Assembly (NCBI GenBank): GCA_026075535.2
Contig: AP026539.1
Location: forward strand, 3,968,001-4,032,000
Direction of reading: 5' to 3'
Source of the DNA: Tricholoma matsutake
Taxonomy: Eukaryota > Basidiomycota > Agaricomycetes > Agaricales > Tricholomataceae
DNA length: 64,000 nt
The position numbers were made by a program, and so were the translations under genes. Below, piece after piece: positions 1 to 11,601 of the stretch; position 1 is the first letter of the stretch, and every line of letters starts with the position of its first letter. The notes beneath the pieces are model-generated. The model had not been told where the DNA came from. It was given only the letters and a program-made list of their open reading frames with translations, and did no database searches.

Positions 1-710
1 TTTGTGAATTGTCGGCGAAAATGAAACACGGATTCAAAAGTCACGGTATGCGGAACGTTTGCCATCAGTTTAGCTTTCAAAGAATCATTTCCCAGGCTCT
101 TGACTTCTGGAATACTCACCGCTGTTCAAACCTGGATTATTGCCGTGATAATCATAACGCGTTCTTGGAGCTTGCATGGCGTAGATCGCGTCCTCTCTCT
201 TCAGACAGAACTGGTGAGTCGAACGGAAATTCGTTCCTGTATGTGGCGTAGGGTTGCTGCTAAATACTGCCAAATAATTCTGAACCGACCTCACTGGCAC
301 ATGTGAGATCACGGCGGCCCTACTTTGATAATATTAACGCCAGGTCTGCTTCAACTAGTTGGCACTATCGGCCGTTCTATCCTATCAGAAAACTGCAAGG
401 TAAGTAATGTCGATAGAGGAATCCGTTCAAGTTCACTGATAAAGTATTGCCTGAAGCCTGAGGCCTGAGGCCTGAGGGGCAGCCCGTCTGGGATAACAAA
501 GCATGACAATCGGTGCAGATAAAACGACAGCGTCCGTGTTGAATGTGGCAACTTAGTACGACTCGCTCTGAGTCGCCCATCTGTCCCTAACTAAGCACAA
601 AGGATTTATTTATATATACATTTGATGTCTGTTTGGTTCAGCTTGGCTGTATCATGCTACTATAGTCCCTTCTTCTCGACTCTGAAACCGTTCCCATCTG
701 GAAAGAGGAA
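1..710. other. Region upstream of ras, no gene recognised
   Basis: No reading frame here has recognisable family motifs, and overlapping short frames on both strands look like chance openings. A CT-rich stretch around 660-700 and the immediate upstream position suggest the ras promoter and 5' UTR lie in the last 100-200 bases. A short direct repeat of GCCTGAGGCCTGAGG type is visible near 455-475. Confidence 0.4.
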
Positions 711-1729
711 ATGACGTCCAGGGTACGCTAACAAAGGTCAAATTCACGCGAAAAGATACCGCACTCAACCAACAAAGTACAGGCACAATTTTTGAGGGAG
801 TACAAGCTTGTCGTTGTAGGCGGTGGTGGTAAGGAAAATCGTCTATGCAATGGTTGTTTTCTTATGGCACCCTGTCCCAGGTGTCGGAAAGTCTGCCTTG
901 ACAATCCAGTTCATACAAGGTCACTTCGTTTATGAATACGACCCGACAATCGAGGGTGGGTGCGGCGATAGGCGTTCGAGCCAGGCAAGGGAGTCTGACC
1001 CTTATCTCTCAGATTCGTATCGAAAGCAGTGCGTTATCGATGAGGAGGTTGCGCTTCTTGATGTTTTGGACACGGCGGGACAGGAAGAATACGGGTATGT
1101 GCATTTACACTGTACCACCCAGGGACATTTGTCTGCATCTGTGTGGGAACCCGATAGGTTGCTGAACATATTTTTTTCTTCTTCTGCAGTGCAATGCGAG
1201 AGCAATATATGCGCACAGGCGAGGGATTTCTCCTCGTTTACTCCATAACGTCACGCAACTCGTTCGAAGAAATCAGTCTATTCCACCAGCAAATTCTCAG
1301 AGTGAAGGATCAAGATTCATTCCCTATTATCGTGGTAGCCAACAAGTGTGACCTCGAATATGAGCGTCAAGTCGGAATGAATGGTAGGAGTGTTTCTAGT
1401 GTCGTTTGTGGTACATGAACTCGATCGCAACACAGAGGGTCGTGACTTGGCTAAACACTTTGGATGCAAATTCATCGAGACATCTGCTAAGCAGCGAATC
1501 AACGTCGACGAGGCTTTCAGTAACCTCGTCCGTGAAATTAGAAAATATAACAGGGTACGTCGTCGTACCGCTTATGGCGTGGATATGGTCATTCATTTGT
1601 TTTTAGGAGCAACAAACTGGTAGGCCGGCAATGAGTGGAGCCGGCGGCAGTGTACCTGGCGTGTATGGGAACAAGGCTCAGCGTGATGATGGAGCGGCAG
1701 GGTGTTGCTCAGGTTGTGTTGTACTTTGA
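711..1729 (+). CDS. ras1: Ras-family small GTPase (Ras1 type), seven exons
   Basis: This is a membrane-anchored GTP/GDP switch that signals to adenylate cyclase/MAPK pathways in fungi. Splicing 711-722, 783-828, 881-955, 1013-1094, 1190-1383, 1436-1554 and 1607-1729 gives an uninterrupted 216-residue protein, the usual length. All six introns are GT-AG and five are 52-60 bp (the fourth is 95 bp). The P-loop GGGGVGKS spans exons 2-3. Switch I is YEYDPTIE, switch II is DTAGQEEYG, and the guanine motifs are NKCD and ETSAK. The C-terminus is GCCSGCVVL: a CVVL CAAX box ending in Leu, which favours geranylgeranylation, with upstream cysteines for palmitoylation. The start ATG at 711 was chosen because exon 1 (Met-Thr-Ser-Arg) splices in frame to the conserved EYKLVVVG strand. 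Oddity: Tyr replaces the usual Asp of VDEYDPTIE just before switch I, and Gly replaces the usual Ser of IQSHF. The gene looks intact and is probably a host gene. Confidence 0.95.
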
Positions 1730-2300
1730 AAGTTGTGTGTATTTGGTCTTGCTTCCATGCTCAGTTGTTTTTTTTCCCTGCTGTCCAATTTCAATCGCAT
1801 TTACTCGTTGACTGATTACGAATCCATTGCAGACCCGGGAGGCCTTGGTACACATTTATACATCTAATACTACGTATATATGTGTGACTTGAGTATGTTG
1901 GTAATCTCATTAGTTGTATGTAGTAACCATTTCTGATTGATTCAGTCCTGGCTCCTGACACAGAATGTCACCCAGTGATGATGAATTATCGCTTCGTAAC
2001 TGCCACTGGTGTGGGGGCTTTGATTCCAAGCATACTGCGACGGTTTTGTAATGGGATAATAATATCTGACCGACATCACGCACCGGAATCTGTAGGAACG
2101 CCTTTCTCGTGATTGTCGTCTGGTCAAGGTGAGGCCGGCACCCCACCAGCCATGCCATCCTTCAGGTTAATTCGATAGTTCTGTATCCAATCACATCATC
2201 AACATCTACAATTCCGACATACCTTCCTCCTGTTGTGTGCGCATAAACGGTAGGCATGCACATGCGAGACCGCAGGCAGGACTGTTGCTATTAGACCGGT
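1730..2300. other. ras 3' flank and intergenic DNA
   Basis: The T-rich stretch to about 1890 is likely the ras 3' UTR. Beyond it there is no recognisable gene. The sequence ends at CCGGT (2296-2300), the left target duplication of the copia element. Confidence 0.5.
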
Positions 2301-2605
2301 TGTTGGAGCAGACTATATATGCTGCACAGGGGAAGAGACAACACGTTCCTTACAACCTACCTGGGGTTTAGTTAGACTTACAGCTAGGGTTAGCAGAGGT
2401 AAGAACACTGTATTCCTACTACGGTACAGGTTCTCCTTATATACATAATATTAAGGATGTCACATGACTCGGGAATGTGTTTACCGCATGTATGCGCAGT
2501 AAGCGCAGTAACATGCGTATGCTGCATGTATTGCCTCATGTATACATGTGTATGCTGCATGTATTGCCTCATGTATACAGCATGCATCAGGGATTAATTT
2601 CAACA
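2301..2605 (-). repeat. copia-1 3' LTR
   Basis: A 305-bp LTR, TGTTGGAGCA...TTTCAACA on the plus strand. Its twin is at 7752-8056. It contains a short internal tandem repeat (TGCATGTATTGCCTCATGTA, twice, about 2523-2575). Confidence 0.95.
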
Positions 2606-2620
2606 CCCCCCCTCAAACTG
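2606..2620 (-). other. copia-1 polypurine tract
   Basis: On the minus strand CAGTTTGAGGGGGGG lies directly before the 3' LTR, the expected place for the plus-strand primer of reverse transcription. Confidence 0.8.
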
Positions 2621-2637
2621 TACAGCGCTCTAAGCAG

Positions 2638-4190
2638 CTAAGTTTGAATCTCGAAAGTAATTCCGAGAGAGTCTCTAAATTTCCTGAATAGGACGGTGCC
2701 AAGGTTCTTTGTGAACATGTCAGCCAGATTATCACTTCCAGGAATGAAAACGACTGTGACTTTGTCATTTTCTATGCATTCGCGGGTGTAGTGGTAGCGA
2801 ATGTCTATATGTTTGGTCCTTCTTTCCTGAACTGGATTTGATCCAATAAAGATGGATCCTTGATTATCAGCGCAGATTGGTACACAATTCAGTGTATATC
2901 CAAGTTCCTGGAATAAGGACTCTATCCACACTATCTGCCGACAAGTGTCGGAGAGAGCCATGTATTCGGCTTCTGTGGATGACAGTGCTACAGTTTTTTG
3001 TAAACGGGACTGCCAGCACACAATGCCACTCGCCAGAGTAGCAAAGTAACCCATTGTAGATCGGCGCTTGACTGTGTCAGCTGCCCAATCAGAATCTGTG
3101 AAGGCCTGTAGCCCCTCGGATTTCTCTCCATCATAGACCATACTGTACTTCTGGGTTCCCACCAGATAGCGCATTATGTACATTGCTTTGTCTAGATGTT
3201 CTTGGCTAGGATTAGCCGAGAATTGCGACATCTTGATTACCGCGTAAGCGATATCAGGTCGCGTTCCGAGCATCAGATACAATAAAGATCTGATCACAGA
3301 CTGATATTTTGATCTAAGCGCCGCGTTTGGCGTCGCTGTGTTCTCCGACGGTTTGTAGCCAGTCGGGAGCGGAGTGGGGGCAATCTTGGCATTTGTCATC
3401 TCGAACCTCTCAAGCACTTTGGTGAGATATTCTGTTTGATCGAGTTTGACTTTTGCAGCGGTCTGGGTGATGCGCATGCCTAAGAATTCCGTGACTTTTT
3501 CAGTACTACGGCACTCCCAATGCTTCAGGCAAGCATTCTTCTTTTCATCCACAAGTTTCTTGTTCTTGCCCATGAACAAGCCATCATCAACATAGACTAG
3601 CGCAATAACGATGCTGCCTGTCTTAGGATCCTTGTGTATGAAGATGCCGGCATCGGAGCTGGCGCGCACGAACCCAATGGTGCGCATAAATGCCTCTAGC
3701 TCTTTCCACCATGCTAGTGAAGCCTGTTTAAGGCCATACAATGCTCGGCGTAAGCGCATTACTTTGCGCTCTTTACCCTCGAGTTTGAAACCCTCGGGTT
3801 GATCCATATAGATCTCCTCATCAAGTTTGCCGTATAAAAATGCGGTTTTTACATCTAGACCGGTCATATACATGCCTTCTAGAGACGCAAGGGCAAACAT
3901 GAGGCGTACGGTCTCGTAGCGGACTACTGGTGAGAAAATCTCATCAAAGTCAACACCTTCGACTTGTGAAAAGCCTTTGGCCACGAGTCTGGCTCGTTTT
4001 CTTCTGTCCGATTTCACGGAGAAAACCCATCTATTTTTGATTGTTTTTCGATCATGTGGAAGATCGACAATGTCATAGACTTGTCGCTTGCGAAGAGCCT
4101 CTAACTCTTCACGACAAGCCTGTTTCCACTCAAGTTGCTGCTGCCGGGGTAGGCGTGCAATATCGCGAATTGGTTTGGAACTAGGCTTTT
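2638..4190 (-). pseudogene. copia-1 reverse transcriptase-RNase H
   Basis: This is the C-terminal part of the copia polyprotein. It shows RLVAKGFSQVEGVDFDE, the first catalytic Asp region GLDVKTAFLYG, the catalytic box ALVYVDDGL, and RNase H motifs FTDSDWA, SSTEAEYMA and DNQGS. The frame is open from about 4190 to the stop at 2638, but differs by one base from the upstream integrase frame, so a frameshift lies near 4190-4240. The domains themselves look intact, with catalytic residues present. It makes DNA from element RNA in the particle when joined to the rest of Pol, which this copy cannot do. Confidence 0.9.
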
Positions 4191-4382
4191 TCCGCTTGAT
4201 GGTGTGACTGCTTTTGACAACAGCCAGTGGATAAGCTCATCTCCACCTTCCTTGGTTATCTTTTTAATATAACCTGCTTCGTCCGGTTCCCCCATTGGGT
4301 AATCATGTTCTTGATTATTGGAATCGGGCACACTCTCATGGGGTGCCGAACTCGGTCCAGTAACCGGTTCTTGCTGTTGAGG

Positions 4383-6443
4383 TCATGGTCGTGTTCGGTT
4401 ATGATCCGAATCTTGACCCACAGACTTCTTCCAATATCGATCATGCACAATGTCTCTCTCTATGTCAGAGGGGAGTCGCTGTTCTCCATAGGTATTGCCG
4501 GGAAGGTTTGGGATTTTCCTCTGCCTGCCTGATCGACGGGGCAATTGCTGCCATTCCTGTTGATCTTCACGTCTTGGACGAAAGTCCTCAGTGCTAACTG
4601 GAGGCGGCGGAGGAGGAGCATTAGTCGCATCGTCATGCGCCTTTTGCTCGCTTGGTAAATCATCATCATCATCTTCTGATGATGGAGGAAGGGGCGGATT
4701 TTGTGGCGGTATAGGGTCATCGCCATCCGTTCCAGATGAGTGGTCATCATCTTCTGGTTCTGGTGGAAAATCACCAAGGTCTGTCTTGGCAGGAGTTTTA
4801 GCTCCGGGACAGCATGGGAACATCGTTTCATCAAATAGTGCCGTAGCACCAATGAATATTGCGCCGTTTCATCGCATGAAACGATATGCTTTAATGCCAT
4901 CTTCTACTCCAAGGTACGTCATTAGCTCCGATCGAGGAGACAATGTTGTTGGACGTTTTTCCTTTGGTAGATAGACATAAGCACCGCAACCGAAGACCTT
5001 CAGATTGTTTAGATCTGGGCGGACCTTTGTCAGGTCCTCAAAAGGTGTCAGCCATTTCAGGCGCCTTATTGGAGTTCGGTTGTATAAATGTGTTGCATGT
5101 TCTATGCAAAATTCCCACCATGATTGTGGTAGACAAGCGGTGAATCGCAGGGTTTGTGACTTTTCCATTATTGTCCTTATAGCGCGCTCTGCGCGCCCGT
5201 TCTGTTGATGAACGTGGGGTGCAGACATCTCTATTTTGATGCCTAAATCCTTGAGCTGTTCTTGTAGCTCACGATCCTTGAACTCCCCCCCTGGATCAAC
5301 ACGCCAGCGCTTGATTGTAGCACCATATTGGGTCTTAGCCATCGCTTGAAATTGTCTAATCGCTGCAGCAGCGTCAGATTTCTTTCTGAGACATTGGACC
5401 CAAATATGTGACGTTTTGTCATCCAGAAATACAATGAAGTATTTATGTTTGTGGTACGATAGTACTGGGAGTTCCTTTAGGTCGGAATGTATTAATTCAA
5501 AGGATTTGTCAGCTCGTGAGTCTGACTCGGGAAAAGATTTTGAGGTCATTTTCCCTTCTGCACACCCTGGACATATAATTTTGTCTTTAGGAATAATTAA
5601 GTTCCTTGGGAATTGTATGGTGCTTTTAGGCATTTTCCCTAGCGCCTCTTTGGATGGGTGTCCAAGTCGCCTATGCCAAGTCAAGTAGTCAGCGACATAA
5701 ATGGTCACGACATTAACCTTTTTGGTGCTCAATATATGAGTCTGAGCCCAATAGATCGTGTCATTCCTCCTTAGAGGGACACAATGCATGATTGGGTTTC
5801 CATGCTCGATGAATGAAATGTATGCGGAGGAACCATGCACATCACTTCCGTCTTGTAAAAAGACCCCCATTGACATCAATCAAGTATTAATGTCGGGTAT
5901 GTAGTAGACGGGGTATAGCCACGTTTCACGCGTCTCTGACTTCCCATTACATACTACCTGGTGTCTAATGAAGACTGCTCCTTTTCCTACTATATGAGTA
6001 GTACCAGTGGCCGTTTGGACCAAGGTAGAGTCCTTTCTCGGTAAAGGCTCGTAAGAAGCGAAATCTTTCATTTCACCAGTGAAGTGTTTTGATGCGCCTG
6101 AATCCATGATCCAGTCGGCACCTTTCTTACAATCTCCCTTTGCACACATAGCACATATATTAAGATCTACATAATTCCATGATACATTTAATAGCGGTAA
6201 AATTTCACATGAAAAGTTCGCTGTATTCATAGGAATTTTAATCTTAGTGCTTGTGGCAGGGAAAAGGACTGACCTGTCATCATATGCCCCTGTATCAAGG
6301 GGTTCATCGACGAGCATTTCATCGACGGCTTTCCACACTTCCTCGTCAGTTACTGGAGGTTCAGATCCGAGGGAGACGGTATCGTCTTCTACCTCCTCAA
6401 TCGTTGCCTCGGTTTCTGGCTCTATCCTCCTTCTCTTACCTTC
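4383..6443 (-). pseudogene. copia-1 protease, GAG-pre-integrase and integrase
   Basis: One reading frame is broken by in-frame TGA codons at 5880-5882 and 4869-4871 and ends at another at 4383-4385. The aspartic protease motif is MDSGASKHF. The GAG-pre-integrase motif is WHRRLGHPS, followed by CPGCAEGK. The integrase core residues are in HSDLKEL, RVDPGGEF and NGRAERAIRT (D, D, E). An acidic and proline-rich linker (PPEPEDDDHSSGTDGDD) follows, as in many copia elements. Each TGA lies where Arg is plausible and the frame resumes without a shift, fitting CGA-to-TGA change. Confidence 0.88.
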
Positions 6444-7502
6444 TCACACCGTAATGTGCTCTTCCAGCAGTCGCAGGTTTTTCGTGCTGCGTGGAAGTTG
6501 CATGCGCTCGAGGGTGTCTCAAGCTTGCTGGTATTCGGTGTAAACCGAGCAAGAAGAGGAGGCCGCGCCCGTGTATGCCTGTGCAGGTGGTCGGCGGCGA
6601 GGATCCCTTGTGGGAGTGTGTTCGCGTCGCTCGATGCGCTGTATGAGCGGCATTGGCGGTATGATGGTGCCATTACCATTTATGGTGGTAAAGGCGTTGG
6701 AGGCGAGGTGGGTATGTTTCTCCTTTGGCTTCTCCTCCTTAGTCTTTCTGTCCCCACGTCGTCCACGTTTTCAGGACGAGTCTCCGTTGCTGTTTTGCCC
6801 TTCTTTGGGCTGCCATTTGGGGTTTCCCCCCTTGCGCTTAACAGTGGAAAGTTTGTTGGCCTGAGGCTGGCCAGCGGGCTTTCCAACTGCTGTGCGCCTT
6901 GAGGCTTCAGCAACAATGGAGTCCTTGACATGTTTAAATGTCAAGGCGCTAGTGGCAGTCGTGTTAAGGACCGTTGCAGACAATGAGTCGTACTCGCGCG
7001 GCATCGCAGCAAGTAGAATCATCGCCTGTACTAGCTCGGGGATGGCGACATTAGCAGCCGTGAGGCACTCAAATTTGTCAGCCATTCTTGCAATCTCCGG
7101 TGCGGGGTTCACAGCCGGGATTTTGATTGCTATTGCGGACCTAAAGTCCGAAAAGACTTGGGAGGGGCCATCCACACCATAATCAGTGCGAATTAGAACC
7201 CACACCTCCTCAGCAGTGTCCTTTGTGTTGGCACGCTGCCGAATGGAGGGGGCCAGGCGGAGCACTAGGCTACCAATAGCCTGGTCATTTTTGTTGCTCC
7301 AGGTCTGGAGCTTGGCATTAGTGTCCGCTACCAAGGTAGCGTTTGTCACCGTCAAAGGAGGCGCCGGGGGCGGTTTTTGCTCCGCTCCGCTAGTTATTTG
7401 CCAGAGGCCCTGAGACCTGAGCCACGCCTTCATTGAGTTGGCCCATAGAATGTAATTTGATCCGTCGAAAGTTTGAACGAGTTTTTCAAGAGTTGAAGAC
7501 AT
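6444..7502 (-). pseudogene. copia-1 Gag (UBN2/Retrotran_gag type)
   Basis: The start ATG at 7502 precedes LEKLVQTFDGSNYILWANSM, the usual opening of copia Gag of the UBN2 type. The frame runs to a TGA at 6771, then on in the same frame through a basic Arg/Lys-rich stretch with further TGA codons at 6519 and 6444. No CCHC knuckle was seen, so RNA binding may rest on the basic tail. Gag would form the particle shell. It is in the same frame as protease and integrase, so the intact ancestor probably had a single Gag-Pol frame. Confidence 0.85.
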
Positions 7503-7736
7503 GATTCTGTGGTGGCAGCTGTTAAAAGTGCTCAATCAGTCTTTTTACTCAATAAAACACGTTTAACGTTCTCAGGAGAAAACACTCCTTCAGAGTGGTT
7601 AACCATAGTCAACCTAGGTTTTATATGCAGCTCGCAGGGAGCGCAATGCAGCTCACGAAGAGCGCAAGGTTATAAATTGGAGATGATGAAGTCAACATCG
7701 TTCGCAGCTAATTAAAGCGCGTTCGCGACGTGCCCA

Positions 7737-7751
7737 GCAGGGCCCATAACC
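7737..7751 (-). other. copia-1 primer binding site (half-tRNA iMet type)
   Basis: On the minus strand GGTTATGGGCCCTGC directly follows the 5' LTR. GGTTATGGGCC is complementary to the anticodon arm of initiator Met tRNA, the internal half-tRNA primer known from Drosophila copia. Confidence 0.8.
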
Positions 7752-8056
7752 TGTTGGAGCAGACTATATATGCTGCACAGGGGAAGAGACAACACGTTCC
7801 TTACAACCTACCTGGGGTTTAGTTAGACTTACAGCTAGGGTTAGCAGAGGTAAGAACACTGTATTCCTACTACGGTACAGGTTCTCCTTATATACATAAT
7901 ATTAAGGATGTCACATGACTCGGGAATGTGTTTACCGCATGTATGCGCAGTAAGCGCAGTAACATGCATATGCTGCATGTATTGCCTCATGTATACATGT
8001 GTATGCTGCATGTATTGCCTCATGTATACAGCATGCATCAGGGATTAATTTCAACA
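7752..8056 (-). repeat. copia-1 5' LTR
   Basis: A 305-bp LTR essentially identical to 2301-2605. The single difference I saw is GCATATG here against GCGTATG in the other copy. Flanked by CCGGT at 8057-8061. Confidence 0.95.
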
Positions 8057-8061
8057 CCGGT

Positions 8062-8527
8062 GACCGATCCCTACATAGTACATGAGCAAGCGTCGATGTA
8101 TAGGCCTAAATCCCATAGCATTACAATTTTTTGTATGGAAACTGAATCAGCATCTAGAAAATTTCCTTTCCCAGTAACGCTTCTGTATAACAGGAATGCG
8201 ATCGAAGATTTCAGATCTTGATCGATCTCCAGAAAGTCTGATCAGCTGGGAGTTCGCAAACCACAAACCGCAACCTGCAAACTTGAATGCAAATGCGAAC
8301 CCGTGGCTGTGTATATAAGGCTGGGATCCTAACACAACACACTACTGTGGCCACTGACCTTGGCCGCATCGCTCATTGTCGTGACGCATCAAAGCTGCCC
8401 ACTACCATGCATTCTCCTTCAACGCTTTGGCGGGTAGTGCTTTGCCCTAGCCTTGCCTATATATCTCTCTACTCCATGTATTCTATGAGACAGAAAATAG
8501 ACACTTCACTACATCTTACTTCATGCT
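8062..8527. other. No gene recognised
   Basis: This is the sequence that joined 2300 before the copia insertion. No family motif was seen in either strand. It leads into the next gene. Confidence 0.4.
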
Positions 8528-10443
8528 ATGGACCAGGATCCTGTTATCCGCACTCAACTTCTATGCAACAGTCCTTTGTGTGGCCAGCCAATGGGTGCTC
8601 TCCGTGTTTACAAGGGTGCTGGGGATCCAGAATGTCACCACTTGAGAGGTGCAATATGTCAGACAGTGAGTGTGAAAGCCTTTATGAGGTGTTCAGAACT
8701 TAAAAGGTGTTCTCATTCTCTTATTAGTACATAACATGCCACAAGACTGTGGTTCATACAGTTCCCTACAAGTTTGAAGATGCAGAATGGCTGCTTCTGC
8801 ACCTCAATGACCCCACAAACCCTGCTAATACCATTCCCCGCCACCTGCGATCCTCATCACCCCCCCCCCTCCCCACCAACTCCTACCCCTTTGCTTGCTA
8901 TACACAAAGTGGCGCTCGTACACTGAGGCAGCAAAACATGTATCAAATTCAAGTGCAAATCCTGCTGCAGTCATGCTGTGCTTCAGGTGAGCGAAGATGG
9001 AAGAGGGTGAGCACAGTGCAATGCTCATGCGCTAGCAGCTGTAACAGCTTGCACAGTTGTAGGAAGAGCTGAACTCCACCCTCCTACTAATACTGTTCAT
9101 CATACACAAAACCTGGTGTCGACCCCTTCTGCTATGCCACAGAGCCAACCTTCCCCTGTGCCACCACTCCAAACATGCATGATACAGCCTATTTCCATCT
9201 TGTCTACAGGCAGTGATGACCCCCAGCCCACAGCTGCTGCACCAATCATTGCAACTACTGCATCACACGTTTCTCCTCAGATTGACCCCTGCCTTACAGG
9301 AGTCCCAGGTCCTTCGACTCATATGACTTCTGCAGACTCTAACATTCTGTTTATGGTCCAACTTCCAAGCGTGGCCCAAACCAGGCCAGTCAGTGTCCAC
9401 CACAGCCCCTCTTCATCAAGTACAACAGCTCCGAAAGGCACATCGATCACTAGCCCAGCCTCTTCACCCTGAATGGGCAAATGTCCACAGTGTTGCAGAA
9501 CAAGAATGCCACACAATGAAGTCCCTCAAAATCCAGCAGCAAGAAATGGAGGAATGGAAGAAGCAAACATGTCTGTTGGTTCTGTATCATTCAGTATGTC
9601 ATTCTCTTATAACCATCCCATTTTACCAATTAATCTGTAAACTAAATTAGAATGGAAAAGACCCCCTTTGGATTGAGCACTATGTTGAATCCTTTCCCCA
9701 GCTCCAATTGTCCACATCACCTAAACTTCTCTGAGTGCTTGAACTTCAAGAGGATACCTATCTTGATTTTTGGCAGGGGGAATGGACCACTATTGACATT
9801 CACACTGTCATCACCATTGAGAATGGGCAACGTGTCCTCCTTCATCTCTGTCCCAGCCTTGACAATGAACTGTGCATGCAGCCTAAACATTGACCTGTTG
9901 GGCATAAGTGTGCTGCAGAGGCGTTAGTTTCACCATTGAAGAAGATGGCTCGTACTCACGTTACTGAATTGGGATCTCAGGCTGCATTATGTTCTCCATC
10001 TCCTGTGCATTCAACATGGCATCCTACCATCTCACCATCTCATATTTCAAGCCGTCATTCTAGTGCTCCATCAGTTCCACAATCACCTCCTGTGCCCTCT
10101 TCCTCATCTGCCCCCACCACTTCATGAATCCTTGCAGTTTGGCTTGTGGGACAGGTCTCCTCCACACAGAGAGTCAAAATTGAACTGGCCCTATGACTTT
10201 TTTGTTTGTGACATTGTGAGCAGGCTGAAGAAGATAAAGCACCTCATGGCCAATGATAACATCAAGCTAGCCTTTGAGAAGACCTTCAAGAATATGAAAT
10301 ATGTGAAAACCACATACTGGAAGTATAACAAGCTCTGGATGGGTTCTGATGAAGTGCTGAAGACCTCTTTCATTGGTATGGGGTGCTCCAACAAGGCATT
10401 GTTCAAGAACTTTATAGTGGCTACCAAGAATCCATGCTTGTGA
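8528..10443 (+). pseudogene. Cys-rich TE-cargo protein with C-terminal WPxDF domain, decayed
   Basis: The N-terminal exon from ATG 8528 encodes a short Cys/His-bearing segment (LLCNSPLCGQPMGALRVYK) and ends at a GTGAGT donor near 8667. A second Cys cluster (KTCIKFKCKSCCSHA) is readable around 8933-8985 in another frame and ends at a GTGAGC donor. Further pieces follow at 9393-9580 and 9650-9900. The last piece, about 10175-10440, reads WPYDFFVCDIV...KTTYWKYNKLW...GMG. The same order, Cys clusters then a WPxDFYVVDxV...STFYWHCRKW...LW domain, occurs in the gene at 45963, so I take both as one unnamed Agaricomycete family. Several frame changes and stops cannot all be explained by introns, so this copy is probably dead. 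Function unknown. Confidence 0.5.
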
Positions 10444-10485
10444 CCTGTTTGCTCTCTCCAGGGTCGTGATTCTCTGGCTCATTCA

Positions 10486-11067
10486 TTGTCGCTTTGGTCT
10501 CAATCTCCCACTCCCTTTGATCCTGATGGTGGCAGTGATCATGGTGATTGTGATGGTTACAACAGCAGTTGCGATGGTAAAGTTGTTCAACTTCCCACCA
10601 AGATTCTCTATAGTGGTGGTGTTGTTAACATTGATGCTCTGCAAGTTGCTGCTCCTGCAACCAATGATTCTCCCTATCTTTGCAAGTTCTGTTACGGGGC
10701 CCTAACATTGACACAATCAGCAAAGCTAACTGCAATGCAAAAGAACCTCAAGAATCAAACTTGGCTTGATCCCCAACCCAACAATCTAAAGCATTGCTCT
10801 GCAAAGTCCTTCACAGTTTATTCACTTTATTGTGAGTGCCATCAATTTGAAACTGAACATCTTCCAAATGCGATACGAAATGGCTGGCCGATGAAAATCA
10901 ACTTTGACAAGCTTCATGATTGGATTCTTGAGTTTCAGGAGGAGATTGAGGAGATTATGATGGAACCAGGAGAAAGTGAGTTCTTTGACTGTGCTAGGAA
11001 AGCATATGTCTTGAAAGGCAAGGGAAAGAGTGTGAATGGATGGGATCACTTTGCTGAACAGAGTGAG
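10486..11067 (+). pseudogene. RTC4-like domain protein, truncated
   Basis: An open frame shows CKFCYGALTL, then SLYCECHQFETEHLPNAIRN and GWPMKINFDKLHDWI. This Cys/His pattern followed by GWPxxIxF is the signature of the RTC4-like domain (restriction of telomere capping 4, C-terminal), which fungi often carry in repeated accessory genes. Residues 1-60 are Asp/Gly-rich. The frame is cut at about 11067, where the inverted-repeat element begins. I did not find the rest of the domain on the far side at 16814. The domain call is from motif memory, not from a search. Confidence 0.5.
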
Positions 11068-11343
11068 TACTTTACACTCCCCCACCTATTCTGGTTGGAT
11101 TCTGGTTTGTCCGGCTGGAATTTCTGGAATTTCTGGAATCCGGTGGAATTTTTTTTGTATGTAGTTTTCCCTATGCAGCATAATTCCAGTCAGAATAAGG
11201 ATCCAATTTACACCTGGAATCCCAGAATCTGACCGGACTCATTACAACTGGATTCACCGGAGTCACCCGGATGCATGACCAACTGCACAACTGGACAAAC
11301 CGGACAGCACATGCTTTACCAAATAAAAGTTTCACATCCAACA

Positions 11344-11412
11344 AGAATCGAACACTCAACCATGGGTTGAACCATAAATAGAACAGCACACTTAACCATT
11401 TAGCTACCAAGT
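11344..11412 (-). other. tRNA-like A/B-box segment inside the element left end
   Basis: On the minus strand TTGGTAGCTAAATGGTTAAG resembles an A box and D arm. GAGTGTTCGATTC follows about 50 bases later and fits the B-box consensus. The spacing matches a tRNA body, but no paired acceptor stem was found, so this is not called a tRNA gene. A homologous copy lies at 48694-48760. Confidence 0.55.
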
Positions 11413-11601
11413 CGTTCTCTTTACCCAACATTTGACACTTTTATTACCCAATTAATGTGCATGGTAACAAATCATCATCAGTAATAGCACATCATAGCTG
11501 TGTGATGTGTCATCACAAGCACTCTCACACACAACCACACCACAGTAACCCAACCACTGACACATCGCGACCCCATCCACCAACCACCCCCATCAAAAAC
11601 C

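Larger units (their letters stand above)
2301..8056 (-). mobile_element. Complete Ty1/copia LTR retrotransposon (copia-1)
   Basis: A 5,756-bp element is bounded by two 305-bp LTRs that begin TG and end CA, with the 5-bp target duplication CCGGT at 2296-2300 and 8057-8061. Read on the minus strand the order is 5' LTR, primer site, gag, protease, integrase, reverse transcriptase-RNase H, polypurine tract, 3' LTR. Integrase before RT defines the copia type. I found one difference between the LTRs (a CpG/CpA site), so insertion was recent. The body nevertheless carries six in-frame TGA codons and one frameshift, so this copy cannot make Gag-Pol. Confidence 0.95.

Noticed and set aside
8825..9028. 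Minus-strand Gly/Trp-rich frame
   Set aside because: A shadow of CCCCCCCCCTCCCC on the plus strand inside the decayed Cys-rich gene.
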